From the NCBI GenBank assembly GCA_023260355.1, contig JALQVJ010000047.1:1-9088 (forward strand): 9,088 nt of DNA. The letters are read 5' to 3'. A model generated the notes under the pieces. It was not told the DNA's origin, ran no database searches, and worked only from the letters and a program-made list of their open reading frames with translations. This DNA comes from Burkholderiaceae bacterium. GTDB taxonomy: Bacteria; Pseudomonadota; Gammaproteobacteria; Burkholderiales; Burkholderiaceae_C. Each line of letters opens with the position of its first letter. Within the stretch, counting starts at the first letter, position 1. The position numbers and the translations under genes were made by a program. Below are positions 1 through 6,570 of this stretch, one piece after another.

Positions 1-560
1 GCCACGATCCCAAAGCGGTCGCGCAATGGATTGGTCAACATGCCCGCTCGCGTTGTCGCGCCTACCAATGTGAACGGCTGCAAATCGAGTTTGATCGAGC
101 GCGCCGCTGGGCCTTCCCCAATCATGATGTCGATTTGGTAGTCCTCGAGCGCGGGGTACAAGATTTCCTCCACCACCGGCGACAAGCGATGGATTTCGTC
201 GATGAACAACACGTCGTTGGGCTCGAGGTTGGTCAACAAGGCCGCAAGGTCCTTGGGCTTTTCGAGCACAGGGCCGCTGGTTTGGCGCAGGTTGACGCCG
301 AGTTCATTGGCGATGATGTGGGAGAGGGTGGTTTTGCCGAGACCCGGGGGACCAAACAACAGGACGTGGTCCAGTGCCTCGGATCGCATCTTGGCGGCCC
401 CGATGAAAATTTCCAGTTGCTCGCGCGCCTTCGCTTGGCCGACATAATCCGTCAGCGCCTTGGGCCTTAGCGCACGCTCTAATGCCTCCTCTTGTGGCGT
501 TTGAGAGGCGGGCGTCACCAATCGAGGGGCGGGTGCGAAGTCGTCGGTCTGTATGCTCAT
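1..560 (-). CDS. ruvB: Holliday junction branch-migration ATPase RuvB, N-terminal part (cut by window edge)
   Basis: RuvB is the hexameric AAA+ motor that, with RuvA, drives branch migration of Holliday junctions during recombinational repair in the cytoplasm. The minus strand reads 186 codons before the left edge; the family is about 340-350 residues, so roughly the C-terminal half is missing because of the window, not mutation. Visible motifs are Walker A GPPGLGKT at residues 70-77, Walker B VLFIDEIH at 117-124, the sensor-1 stretch GATTRAG at 167-173, and LRDRFGIV at 179-186. The ATG at 560 is the only usable start: there is no in-frame ATG, GTG or TTG between it and the ruvA stop, and the N-terminus [10 protein letters not shown] matches what I recall for Burkholderiales RuvB. 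No good Shine-Dalgarno sequence precedes it. It lies 73 bp downstream of ruvA, so co-transcription is likely. Confidence 0.97.
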   Translation of the reverse strand, partial: MSIQTDDFAPAPRLVTPASQTPQEEALERALRPKALTDYVGQAKAREQLEIFIGAAKMRSEALDHVLLFGPPGLGKTTLSHIIANELGVNLRQTSGPVLEKPKDLAALLTNLEPNDVLFIDEIHRLSPVVEEILYPALEDYQIDIMIGEGPAARSIKLDLQPFTLVGATTRAGMLTNPLRDRFGIV

Positions 561-633
561 GGCATCTTGGGGATGTGGTGTCGCATGGTCTGCATTGTCG
601 CACCGTGAGGCAAGAATAGATTGCCGCCCCGCA

Positions 634-1209
634 TCAGCCATTCAGCCGCTTGAGCGCCAACTTGATGCCCTCGCTGACCGCGACGTCGGCGGGCAATTGC
701 TTGATCGCCGCAGCCGCTTCTTTGTCGCTGTACCCCAAAACCACCAGGGCTTGCATCACGTCGGCATGGGCATCACTGGCCGCGCCACCTGCAGGCTGCC
801 CAATGGCATCCACGAGCTTGCCTTTGAGTTCGAGCAGCAAGCGTTCAGCTGTCTTTTTGCCAATGCCCGGCACTTTCAACACGCGCGCGGGCTCTTGCAG
901 GGCCACCGCTTGGCTCAGGGCCTCGACCCCCAAGCCGGACAAAACCGCCAACGCGGTGCGTGGACCCACACCTGAAATCTTGATCAGCAGCCGAAACGCC
1001 TCGCGCTCTGCTGGGCTGGCGAATCCGTAGAGAATATGCGCGTCCTCGCGAACCACCATGTGGATCAACAGCGATACAGGTGTCCCCACATCGCCCAAGT
1101 TGTAGAAGGTGCTCATGGGGACGTCCACCTCGTAGCCGACGCCATGACAATCGATCAAAAGCTGGGGCGGATTTTTTTCCAGCAGTGTTCCGCTCAACTT
1201 GCCTATCAT
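634..1209 (-). CDS. ruvA: Holliday junction branch-migration protein RuvA
   Basis: RuvA is the tetrameric DNA-binding partner that holds four-way junctions open and loads RuvB hexamers on opposite arms. The 191-residue product is full length for the family. The N-terminal OB-fold domain (about 1-62) begins [12 protein letters not shown] and contains the conserved DCHGVGYEV segment. Two helix-hairpin-helix DNA-binding motifs follow, [10 protein letters not shown] near 78-87 and [12 protein letters not shown] near 113-124. An alanine- and glycine-rich linker near 137-148 leads to the small C-terminal domain III that contacts RuvB (about 149-191). The start is supported by a Shine-Dalgarno AAAGAGGA on the minus strand (plus-strand positions 1217-1224), 7 nt before the ATG. 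ruvB follows after 73 bp. ruvC, which often precedes ruvA, is absent; the upstream neighbour is instead the divergent phoH-like gene. Confidence 0.97.
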   Translation of the reverse strand: MIGKLSGTLLEKNPPQLLIDCHGVGYEVDVPMSTFYNLGDVGTPVSLLIHMVVREDAHILYGFASPAEREAFRLLIKISGVGPRTALAVLSGLGVEALSQAVALQEPARVLKVPGIGKKTAERLLLELKGKLVDAIGQPAGGAASDAHADVMQALVVLGYSDKEAAAAIKQLPADVAVSEGIKLALKRLNG

Positions 1210-1289
1210 TGGAGAGTCCTCTTTGGGGCGGCGTTGGCCGCGTTGGCCATAACTGGGGTGAAACCCACGCTTTTTTCGAGATTATCCGA
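1210..1289. promoter_or_regulatory. Divergent intergenic region between ruvA and phoH
   Basis: This 80-bp gap must hold the promoters for ruvAB (leftward) and phoH-ybeY (rightward). The ruvA Shine-Dalgarno lies at 1217-1224. A perfect tandem 9-mer GCGTTGGCC occupies 1231-1239 and 1240-1248. The hexamer GATTAT at 1280-1285 (plus strand) overlaps GATAAT read on the minus strand (1281-1286), so this AT-rich patch could serve as a -10 element for either direction. I could not match a convincing -35 box at normal spacing to either one. The promoter role is inferred from gene layout. Confidence 0.4.
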
Positions 1290-2270
1290 TTGATTCTGCG
1301 ACACACCTTTTCCCCTGCCGATAACCACCGCATGGCACGTCTGTGCGGCCCCATGGATGCACACTTGCGCACCATCGAAGAGGCGCTGGACGTCAAGATT
1401 CAGCACCGCTTTGAGCAATTCCGAGTGGAGGGCAGCAAAGCCCAAGCCAACCGCGCCATGGAGGTCTTGCAAGCCTTGTACGAAATGGCCAAGCGCGACA
1501 TCACAGCGGATCAAGTCCAGTTGATGCTCAGCGGCGATGGCGACGCTGACACCGATGGGCCCAGCGTTCACACGCGACGCGGGACCTTGGTCGCGCGCAG
1601 CAACAACCAAGCGGCCTACCTCCAGGCCATCGCCGACCATGACATCACACTGGGCATTGGGCCTGCGGGCACGGGCAAAACCTACTTGGCTGTGGCGCAC
1701 GCCGTCGATGCGCTCGAGCGCCAATCGGTGCAGCGCATCGTGCTGACCCGGCCAGCCGTTGAGGCGGGCGAGAAGCTGGGCTTCTTGCCGGGCGATTTGG
1801 GGCAAAAGGTCGATCCATATCTGCGCCCACTGTATGACGCGCTGTACGACCTGATGGGTTTTGAGCGGGTGCAAAAGGCCTTCGAGCGCCAACAAATCGA
1901 AATCGCGCCACTTGCATTCATGCGTGGGCGCACCCTCAACCATGCATTTGTGATTTTGGACGAGGGCCAAAACGCCACGCCTGAGCAAATGAAGATGTTT
2001 CTCACCCGCATCGGCTTTGGCTCCAAGGCCGTGGTCACCGGCGACGTGAGTCAAATCGATTTGCCCCGTCCCCAACTGAGTGGGCTGGTCGAAGCCGAGC
2101 GCATCTTGAGGCGGGTGAAGGGCATTGCGATTTGCCACCTGACCAGCGCTGACGTGGTGCGCCACCCCTTGGTCGCGCGCATTGTCGATGCCTATGAGTC
2201 GCAAGGGCGCACCATCGATGAAGTCCCAGCGCCGCCCAAGCGCCGCGCTCGCTCCGGAGATGCCACATGA
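1290..2270 (+). CDS. PhoH/YbeZ-family ATPase
   Basis: This cytoplasmic P-loop ATPase is of the PhoH (YbeZ) type, a family genetically and physically linked to YbeY and ribosome/rRNA quality control; its exact reaction is not firmly settled. The product is 326 residues. Walker A GPAGTGKT is at 124-131, followed by the signature LTRPAVEAGEKLGFLPGDL (152-170) and KVDPYLRPLYDAL (173-185). Walker B VILDEGQN is at 221-228, and the motifs TGDVSQIDLPR (250-260) and DVVRHPLVARIV (288-299) follow. The start is taken as TTG at 1290: residues FSPADNHRMARLCGP align with the conserved N-terminus of E. coli YbeZ (EPADNARLLSLCGP), so the first downstream ATG (1332) would remove conserved sequence. The only upstream ATG (1080) lies inside antisense ruvA. 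No strong Shine-Dalgarno precedes the TTG. The gene overlaps ybeY by 4 bp. Confidence 0.93.
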   Translation: MILRHTFSPADNHRMARLCGPMDAHLRTIEEALDVKIQHRFEQFRVEGSKAQANRAMEVLQALYEMAKRDITADQVQLMLSGDGDADTDGPSVHTRRGTLVARSNNQAAYLQAIADHDITLGIGPAGTGKTYLAVAHAVDALERQSVQRIVLTRPAVEAGEKLGFLPGDLGQKVDPYLRPLYDALYDLMGFERVQKAFERQQIEIAPLAFMRGRTLNHAFVILDEGQNATPEQMKMFLTRIGFGSKAVVTGDVSQIDLPRPQLSGLVEAERILRRVKGIAICHLTSADVVRHPLVARIVDAYESQGRTIDEVPAPPKRRARSGDAT

Positions 2271-2728
2271 GCCTGTGCCAACTCCAACTGTCCTTGCAAT
2301 TCGCCAGGGACCTCGACCCCAACATGAAGGCTGAGCTCAAAACACTGCTGAGCAGAGCTCGCGTGAGCCGTTGGTTGCGCCATGCGATGGCAGATGACGG
2401 CGAGTTCACGGTTCGCATCGTCGGCGAGGCGGAAGGCAGGGCACTCAACCTCAGCTATCGCCAGAAAGATTACGCCACCAACGTGCTGACCTTTGACTAC
2501 AGCCGAGAGCCACTCTTGGCTGACATCGTGCTCTGTGCCCACGTCGTCGCAGCCGAGGCACAAGCGCAGCGCAAAACCCTCGAAGCCCATTTTGCGCACC
2601 TGTTGGTGCACGCGGCACTCCACGCCCAAGGGTGGGAGCACGAGACCAACGCCGCAGACGCACAAGAAATGGAAGCCTACGAAATCGAGATCTTGGCCGA
2701 GCTGGGTTTTCCCAACCCGTACGCCTGA
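2267..2728 (+). CDS. ybeY: rRNA maturation endoribonuclease YbeY
   Basis: YbeY is a zinc-dependent endoribonuclease needed for 16S rRNA 3'-end maturation and 70S ribosome quality control. The 153-residue product has the family size. The metal-binding H-x3-H-x5-H signature is intact at H115, H119 and H125 (segment HAALHAQGWEH). The upstream motif YATNVLTF (69-76) corresponds to the conserved TDVLSF region, and ADIVLC (85-90) to the usual GDIVIC strand, with Ala replacing Gly. The ATG overlaps the phoH stop as ATGA; a Shine-Dalgarno GGAG at 2256-2259 sits 7 nt before it inside phoH, so translation is probably coupled. In E. coli the order ybeZ-ybeY is followed by corC and lnt; those genes do not follow here, and a 94-bp gap leads to a Nudix gene. 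I see no clear terminator after it. Confidence 0.95.
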   Translation: MSLCQLQLSLQFARDLDPNMKAELKTLLSRARVSRWLRHAMADDGEFTVRIVGEAEGRALNLSYRQKDYATNVLTFDYSREPLLADIVLCAHVVAAEAQAQRKTLEAHFAHLLVHAALHAQGWEHETNAADAQEMEAYEIEILAELGFPNPYA

Positions 2729-2783
2729 ACGCTTGAAAAATGCGCTTGAGAGATTGCGCCAATGCGCCCGAATACTGAGCATG

Positions 2784-2814
2784 TTGATCATTTACCACGC
2801 CGAGCCGCGATAAT
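2784..2814 (+). promoter_or_regulatory. Candidate sigma-70-type promoter for the nudJ-tauE-mnmA operon
   Basis: A -35-like TTGATC (2784-2789) and a -10-like GATAAT (2809-2814) are separated by 19 bp, slightly longer than optimal. This lies in the 94-bp gap after ybeY, where a new operon would need a promoter. If it is real, transcription would begin about 2820-2822, immediately before the nudJ ATG at 2823, giving an almost leaderless mRNA. This fits the lack of any Shine-Dalgarno sequence there. The call comes from inspection only. Confidence 0.33.
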
Positions 2815-2822
2815 CAGCGCCC

Positions 2823-3326
2823 ATGACAAACCGCTGGAAACCCCACGTCACCGTTGCTGCGCTGATGGAGCGCGATGGCCTTTATCTTTTGGTCGAAGAA
2901 GAGACGGCCCATGGCTTGCGCTTGAACACGCCCGCAGGCCACCTCGAAGCGAGTGAGTCGATTGTGGATGGCTGCGTCCGCGAGGCCTGGGAAGAAACCG
3001 CCCATCGCTTCACGCCCGACGCTTTGGTCGGCATCTACATGACCCGCAACCGCGAAGCACGCGCCCACAAAGGCGCCCCCCAAGACATCACCTATGTGCG
3101 CTTTGCGCTGTCTGGCACGGTCGGGGACAGCGACCCCAGCCAAACCCTAGACACGGGTATCGTGCGCACGCTGTGGATGAGCCCTGCGGAAATTGAGGCG
3201 TCGCGCGATCGCCACCGCAGCCCCATGGTCTGGCAGTGTGTGCAAGACCACATGCGCGGCCAGCGCTTCGAGTTGAGTGTGCTCGTCACCCACGACAGCG
3301 TGAGCGATCCAGAGGTTCGCGGGTGA
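2823..3326 (+). CDS. nudJ: Nudix hydrolase, NudJ-like phosphatase/pyrophosphatase
   Basis: Nudix enzymes cleave nucleoside diphosphates linked to another moiety; E. coli NudJ acts on nucleoside tri- and diphosphates and on the thiamine precursor HMP-PP. The 167-residue product begins MTNRWKPHVTVAALME, close to the E. coli NudJ start (FKPHVTVAC), and contains the family-specific TPAGHLEASES (36-46). The Nudix box spans 39-61: G39, E45, then R53-E54 and E57-E58, giving REAWEETAH. The metal-binding glutamates are present, but the usual glycine near the box end is Ala60. The C-terminal DRHRSPMVWQCVQDHMRGQRF also resembles NudJ. The ATG at 2823 has no Shine-Dalgarno sequence. The stop overlaps the next gene (GTGA). 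Adjacency to mnmA, two genes on, matches E. coli, where nudJ and mnmA are neighbours, and supports the subfamily call. The substrate is inferred. Confidence 0.87.
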   Translation: MTNRWKPHVTVAALMERDGLYLLVEEETAHGLRLNTPAGHLEASESIVDGCVREAWEETAHRFTPDALVGIYMTRNREARAHKGAPQDITYVRFALSGTVGDSDPSQTLDTGIVRTLWMSPAEIEASRDRHRSPMVWQCVQDHMRGQRFELSVLVTHDSVSDPEVRG

Positions 3327-4072
3327 GTTGGGCGGATTGGGGACTGCTGCTCGCTGCTGCCTACGGCGCGGGCGTGCTGAATGCCGTGGCGGGCGGCGGC
3401 AGTTTTTTGACATTCCCAGCCTTGGTCACCGTCGGTGTACCCCCCATCATCGCCAACGCGACCAGCGCAGTGGCCGTCACGCCAGGCTATGCCGGCAGCG
3501 TGCTCGGCTTCAAAGAGGAGTTGCAGGCCCTGCCCAAAGCCCTGCTGCGCGGTGAAGTGCTCACCGCTGTGGCTGGCGGACTGATCGGAGCAGGCTTGCT
3601 GCTGGTCACGCCTCAAAAGCTGTTCGTTGGATTGATTCCCTGGTTGCTCGCACTGGCGACTGTCTTGTTCGCCGCAGGGCCTTGGTTGACCCGGCGCCTC
3701 CAGCAAGACGCCGGGCACCATGCGTGGCGTCTCCCCGGGCTCCTGCTGGTTTGTGTGTATGGCGGCTATTTCAATGGCGGGCTGGGGATCTTGCTCATGG
3801 CGTTATACGGGCTTGTGGGTGAAAGCCGCATCCACACCGCCAATGCGCTGAAGAATTTAAACTCCCTGGTGTTGGCTCTGGCGTCAGTGACGGCGTTCGC
3901 TTTGGCAGGAGCCGTCGAGTGGCGGGCTGCCGCGGTCATGATGGTGGGCACCACCGCGGGCGGCTTTTGGGGTGCGCGTTGGGCCAAGAAATTGCCCTCT
4001 CATTGGGTGCGCGCTGTGGTGATTGCCACGGGCATGGCGATGTCCTTGGTGTTTTTTAGGAAAGTGGCATGA
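3323..4072 (+). CDS. TauE/SafE-family (DUF81) membrane permease, putative sulfite/organosulfur exporter
   Basis: This is an integral inner-membrane protein of the TauE/SafE family, whose characterised members move sulfite, sulfoacetate or related anions. The 249-residue product is mostly hydrophobic with about eight predicted membrane helices. The family's inverted-repeat signatures are visible: [15 protein letters not shown] at 20-34 with [14 protein letters not shown] at 46-59, and the second-half counterpart [17 protein letters not shown] at 145-161. The start is GTG at 3323, overlapping the nudJ stop as GTGA; AGAGG at 3311-3315 lies 7 nt upstream, and the reading frame upstream of it is only the shadow of nudJ. 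The stop overlaps mnmA as ATGA. The position between nudJ and the tRNA sulfuration gene mnmA suggests a link to sulfur supply, but that is inference; the substrate cannot be read from sequence. Confidence 0.88.
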   Translation: MSWADWGLLLAAAYGAGVLNAVAGGGSFLTFPALVTVGVPPIIANATSAVAVTPGYAGSVLGFKEELQALPKALLRGEVLTAVAGGLIGAGLLLVTPQKLFVGLIPWLLALATVLFAAGPWLTRRLQQDAGHHAWRLPGLLLVCVYGGYFNGGLGILLMALYGLVGESRIHTANALKNLNSLVLALASVTAFALAGAVEWRAAAVMMVGTTAGGFWGARWAKKLPSHWVRAVVIATGMAMSLVFFRKVA

Positions 4073-5268
4073 CACACCGTGTGGTGGTTGGACTCTCCGG
4101 CGGCGTCGACTCTGCCGTGAGCGCTTACTTGCTTAAAAAAGCAGGCCACGAGGTGGTCGGCATCTTCATGAAGAACTGGGAAGATGACGACGACAGCGAG
4201 TACTGCTCGACCCGCCAAGACTGGCTGGATGCGGCCAGCGTCGCCGATGTCATCGGCATCGACATCGAGCACGTCAACTTTGCCGCCGAATACAAAGACC
4301 GCGTGTTTGCATCGTTTCTGAGCGAGTACGAGGCTGGACGCACGCCCAACCCCGATATTTTGTGCAACGCTGAAATCAAGTTCAAAGCGTTCCTAGACCA
4401 CGCGCTGCGTCTGGGCGCTGAAAAGATCGCCACCGGGCACTACGCCGGGGTGCGCCACAACCCACTGACCGATCGCTACGAGTTGCTGCGTGGCCAAGAT
4501 CCAGGCAAAGACCAGAGCTATTTTTTGCACCGACTCAACCAGGCGCAGTTGGCCAAGACCCTGTTTCCGCTTTGGGCGACACACAAGACCGAAGTGCGTC
4601 GGATCGCCCAAGAGATTGGCCTGCCCAATGCGCAAAAAAAGGACTCCACCGGCATTTGCTTCATTGGCGAGCGACCTTTCCGTGACTTTTTGAATCGCTA
4701 TATTGCCAAGGCACCTGGCCCCATCCGCGATGACACAGGAAGGGTGTTGGGCGAGCACGTGGGCTTGTCGTTTTATACCCTCGGACAGCGACAAGGATTG
4801 GGCATTGGCGGGGTGAAAGGCCAAGGCCATGCCAGGGGCGGCAGCGATCATGCCCCCTGGTTTGTGGCGCACAAGGACATCGCCAACAACACCCTTTGGG
4901 TGGTGCAAGGGCATGACCACCCTTGGTTGCTGTCACACCAAATGCAGGCAGGACAAATCAGCTGGGTATCCGGCGATGCGCCCACGTCGGCGGCGATTGG
5001 CGCCAAATCGCGCTATCGCCAAAGCGATGCGCCATGCGCGCTGACCCAAGTCGATGCCGAGCAATTCACGCTGCGCTTTCCCACCGCACAGTGGGCGGTC
5101 ACTCCTGGGCAAAGTGCCGTGCTGTATGACGGCGATGTGTGCTTGGGCGGCGGCATTATCACGGGCAGTGATGTGCCGATGCCACCCGATCTGCCGATGC
5201 CCGAGCCCCAATCAAAGGGCTCGCGCCGAGCGCGCGGCCACAAGCGACCCGCCACGCCCAGCGCTTGA
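4069..5268 (+). CDS. mnmA: tRNA-specific 2-thiouridylase MnmA
   Basis: MnmA makes 2-thiouridine at wobble position 34 of tRNA-Lys, -Glu and -Gln, activating U34 with ATP and transferring sulfur from a relay that starts at IscS. The 399-residue product has the PP-loop [12 protein letters not shown] at 8-19 and the tRNA-interacting segment MKNWEDDD at 34-41. The first catalytic cysteine is C99 in NPDILCN, and the second, sulfur-carrying cysteine is C197 in DSTGICFIG. The conserved [13 protein letters not shown] is at 236-248, and the C-terminal beta-barrel ends near LGGGII (359-364). About 30 further residues, rich in proline and arginine/lysine, extend beyond the E. coli protein (368 residues). 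The ATG at 4069 overlaps the permease stop and is preceded by AGGAAAG at 4058-4064. It is the last gene of a tightly coupled three-gene operon. Confidence 0.97.
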   Translation: MTHRVVVGLSGGVDSAVSAYLLKKAGHEVVGIFMKNWEDDDDSEYCSTRQDWLDAASVADVIGIDIEHVNFAAEYKDRVFASFLSEYEAGRTPNPDILCNAEIKFKAFLDHALRLGAEKIATGHYAGVRHNPLTDRYELLRGQDPGKDQSYFLHRLNQAQLAKTLFPLWATHKTEVRRIAQEIGLPNAQKKDSTGICFIGERPFRDFLNRYIAKAPGPIRDDTGRVLGEHVGLSFYTLGQRQGLGIGGVKGQGHARGGSDHAPWFVAHKDIANNTLWVVQGHDHPWLLSHQMQAGQISWVSGDAPTSAAIGAKSRYRQSDAPCALTQVDAEQFTLRFPTAQWAVTPGQSAVLYDGDVCLGGGIITGSDVPMPPDLPMPEPQSKGSRRARGHKRPATPSA

Positions 5269-5333
5269 GAGTCGGCCGCGTTGGCCTGCTGCTGACCCAC
5301 AAGTTACTGAGGCAGGGTAAGCCCCAGCGCATT

Positions 5334-5351
5334 TATCAGTGATTACTGATA
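5334..5351. promoter_or_regulatory. 18-bp palindrome, candidate operator upstream of pntAA
   Basis: TATCAGTGATTACTGATA is a perfect inverted repeat with 7-bp arms (5334-5340 and 5345-5351) around a 4-bp centre. Its right end overlaps TATATT (5350-5355), a plausible -10 box, so a bound regulator would contact the promoter core. A further copy of the half-site, TTACTGA, occurs at 5304-5310, exactly 40 bp before the TTACTGA at 5344-5350, roughly four helical turns away. I could not identify a good -35 box. The bound protein is unknown. The symmetry is seen directly; the operator role is inferred. Confidence 0.5.
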
Positions 5352-5368
5352 TATTGCAGAGCAGTTGC

Positions 5369-5405
5369 GCATCCCGTTGCTGCGCCCTCATACGCAGCGG
5401 GATGC
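5369..5405 (+). repeat. Bulged stem-loop in the presumed pntAA leader
   Basis: GCATCCC (5369-5375) pairs with GGGATGC (5399-5405), and GCTGCG (5379-5384) pairs with CGCAGC (5393-5398). This gives a 13-bp stem with a 3-nt bulge (GTT, 5376-5378) and an 8-nt loop. It ends 15 nt before the pntAA Shine-Dalgarno sequence. No T-tract follows, so it is not an ordinary intrinsic terminator. It may affect mRNA stability or translation, or be part of a protein-binding site. Confidence 0.5.
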
Positions 5406-5419
5406 TTGCTTGACTGGTC

Positions 5420-5426
5420 AGGAGAT
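5420..5426 (+). promoter_or_regulatory. Ribosome binding site of pntAA
   Basis: AGGAGAT lies 7 nt before the ATG at 5434. It decides the pntAA start: the frame stays open further upstream, to an ATG at 5365, but that ATG lacks a comparable site and sits inside the palindrome/hairpin region. The family N-terminus (IGIPAE) also begins directly at 5434. Confidence 0.85.
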
Positions 5427-5433
5427 ATTCACC

Positions 5434-6567
5434 ATGCAAATTGGCATACCCGCTGAAACGGTGGCGGGCGAGACACGGGTGGCCGCCACCCCAGAAACCG
5501 TTAAAAAGCTGATCGCCCAAGGCCACCAAGTGCTGATCCAAAGCGGGGCCGGTGTCAGCGCCAGTTGCACCGATGAGGCGTTCGCCGCTGTGGGGGCGAG
5601 CGTGACTGATGCTGCGGGTGCCTTCGGCTGCGGTTTGGTCCTCAAGGTGCGCACGCCCCAAGCCCCTGAATTGGCGATGATGAAGTCCGGCACCACGGTG
5701 ATCGGCATGCTCGAGCCCTTCAACGCGGAGGGCTTGCAAAGTATGGCGAAGGCGGGGCTGACCGCGTTCGCGCTCGAAGCCGCGCCGCGCACCACCCGCG
5801 CGCAAAGCATGGACGTGCTGTCCAGCCAAGCCAATATCGCGGGTTACAAAGCCGTCATGCTGGGCGCCAACGCGTATCAGCGCTTTTTCCCTATGCTGAT
5901 GACCGCAGCCGGCACCGTCAAAGCCGCGCGCGTGGTGATCTTGGGCGTGGGCGTGGCAGGGCTGCAAGCCATTGCCACTGCCAAGCGTTTGGGCGCCGTG
6001 ATCGAAGCCTCAGACGTTCGGCCCAGCGTGAAAGAACAAATCGAAAGTTTGGGCGGCAAGTTCATCGATGTGCCCTACGAAACCGACGAAGAGCGTGAGG
6101 CCGCTGAAGGTGTCGGCGGATACGCCAAGCCCATGCCGGCGAGCTGGTTGCAGCGGCAGCAAGTCGAGGTCGCCAAGCGCGTGGCGCTGGCCGATGTCGT
6201 CATTTCCACGGCACTGATTCCCGGCCGTGCTGCACCTACCCTGATCACGGAGGATATGGTCAAGTCGATGAAGCCCGGCTCTGTGATCGTGGACATCGCC
6301 GCGGGCAAAGGCCCCAACGGCGTCGGCGGGAACTGTCCGCTGACGGTGGCCGATCAAACCGTCACAGTGCACGGCGTGCACATCGTGGGAGAAACCAACC
6401 TGCCAGCCCTGGTGGCGGCAGATGCATCCGCACTCTATGCGCGCAACGTGCTGGATTTTCTCAAGTTGGTCCTGCCCAAAGACGCGCAGGCCCTCACCAT
6501 CGACATGGAAGACGACATCGTGGCGGCTTGTCTGATGACGCAAGGCGGCGAAGTGAAGCGGAGATAA
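5434..6567 (+). CDS. pntAA: NAD(P) transhydrogenase subunit alpha part 1 (domain I, NAD(H)-binding)
   Basis: This is the soluble NAD(H)-binding domain I of the proton-translocating transhydrogenase, which uses the proton gradient to drive hydride transfer from NADH to NADP+. The 377-residue length fits the stand-alone domain of three-subunit enzymes such as that of Rhodospirillum rubrum. It starts MQIGIPAET, typical of the alanine dehydrogenase/PNT N-terminal domain. The segment PRTTRAQSMDVLSSQANIAGYKAV (118-141) holds R119, Q124, D127 and S130, which by spacing match the nicotinamide-site residues known in R. rubrum. The Rossmann fingerprint GVGVAGLQAIATAKRLGA is at 171-188, the mobile-loop region EGVGGYAKPMP at 225-235, and TALIPGRAAP at 259-268. 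The product has no membrane helices, as expected when the gene is split after domain I. pntAB starts 3 bp after the stop. Confidence 0.97.
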   Translation: MQIGIPAETVAGETRVAATPETVKKLIAQGHQVLIQSGAGVSASCTDEAFAAVGASVTDAAGAFGCGLVLKVRTPQAPELAMMKSGTTVIGMLEPFNAEGLQSMAKAGLTAFALEAAPRTTRAQSMDVLSSQANIAGYKAVMLGANAYQRFFPMLMTAAGTVKAARVVILGVGVAGLQAIATAKRLGAVIEASDVRPSVKEQIESLGGKFIDVPYETDEEREAAEGVGGYAKPMPASWLQRQQVEVAKRVALADVVISTALIPGRAAPTLITEDMVKSMKPGSVIVDIAAGKGPNGVGGNCPLTVADQTVTVHGVHIVGETNLPALVAADASALYARNVLDFLKLVLPKDAQALTIDMEDDIVAACLMTQGGEVKRR

Positions 6568-6570
6568 AAC

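Noticed and set aside
1080..1289. N-terminal extension of the phoH-like frame from an ATG at 1080
   Set aside because: This part is antisense to ruvA and has no similarity to PhoH; the family N-terminus begins near 1290.
1206..2204. Long open frame on the minus strand (332 codons) opposite the phoH-like gene
   Set aside because: It lies wholly antisense to a gene with clear Walker motifs and family signatures, has no recognisable domain, and long antisense frames are expected in GC-rich DNA.
2704..2718. Hairpin GGGTT-TTCCC-AACCC at the end of ybeY, considered as a terminator
   Set aside because: It is short, inside coding sequence, and not followed by a T-tract.
2192..2791. Minus-strand open frame of 199 codons over ybeY
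   Set aside because: It is antisense to ybeY, whose metal-binding histidines are intact. Its product resembles no family I know and is a by-product of codon bias.
3236..3322. N-terminal extension of the permease from an ATG at 3236
   Set aside because: It overlaps nudJ in another frame. The GTG at 3323 has a good ribosome site, gives a GTGA overlap and starts just before the first membrane helix.
5212..5967. Minus-strand open frame of 251 codons across the mnmA end, the intergenic gap and pntAA
   Set aside because: It is antisense to two well-identified genes and spans the palindrome and hairpin; no domain is recognisable.
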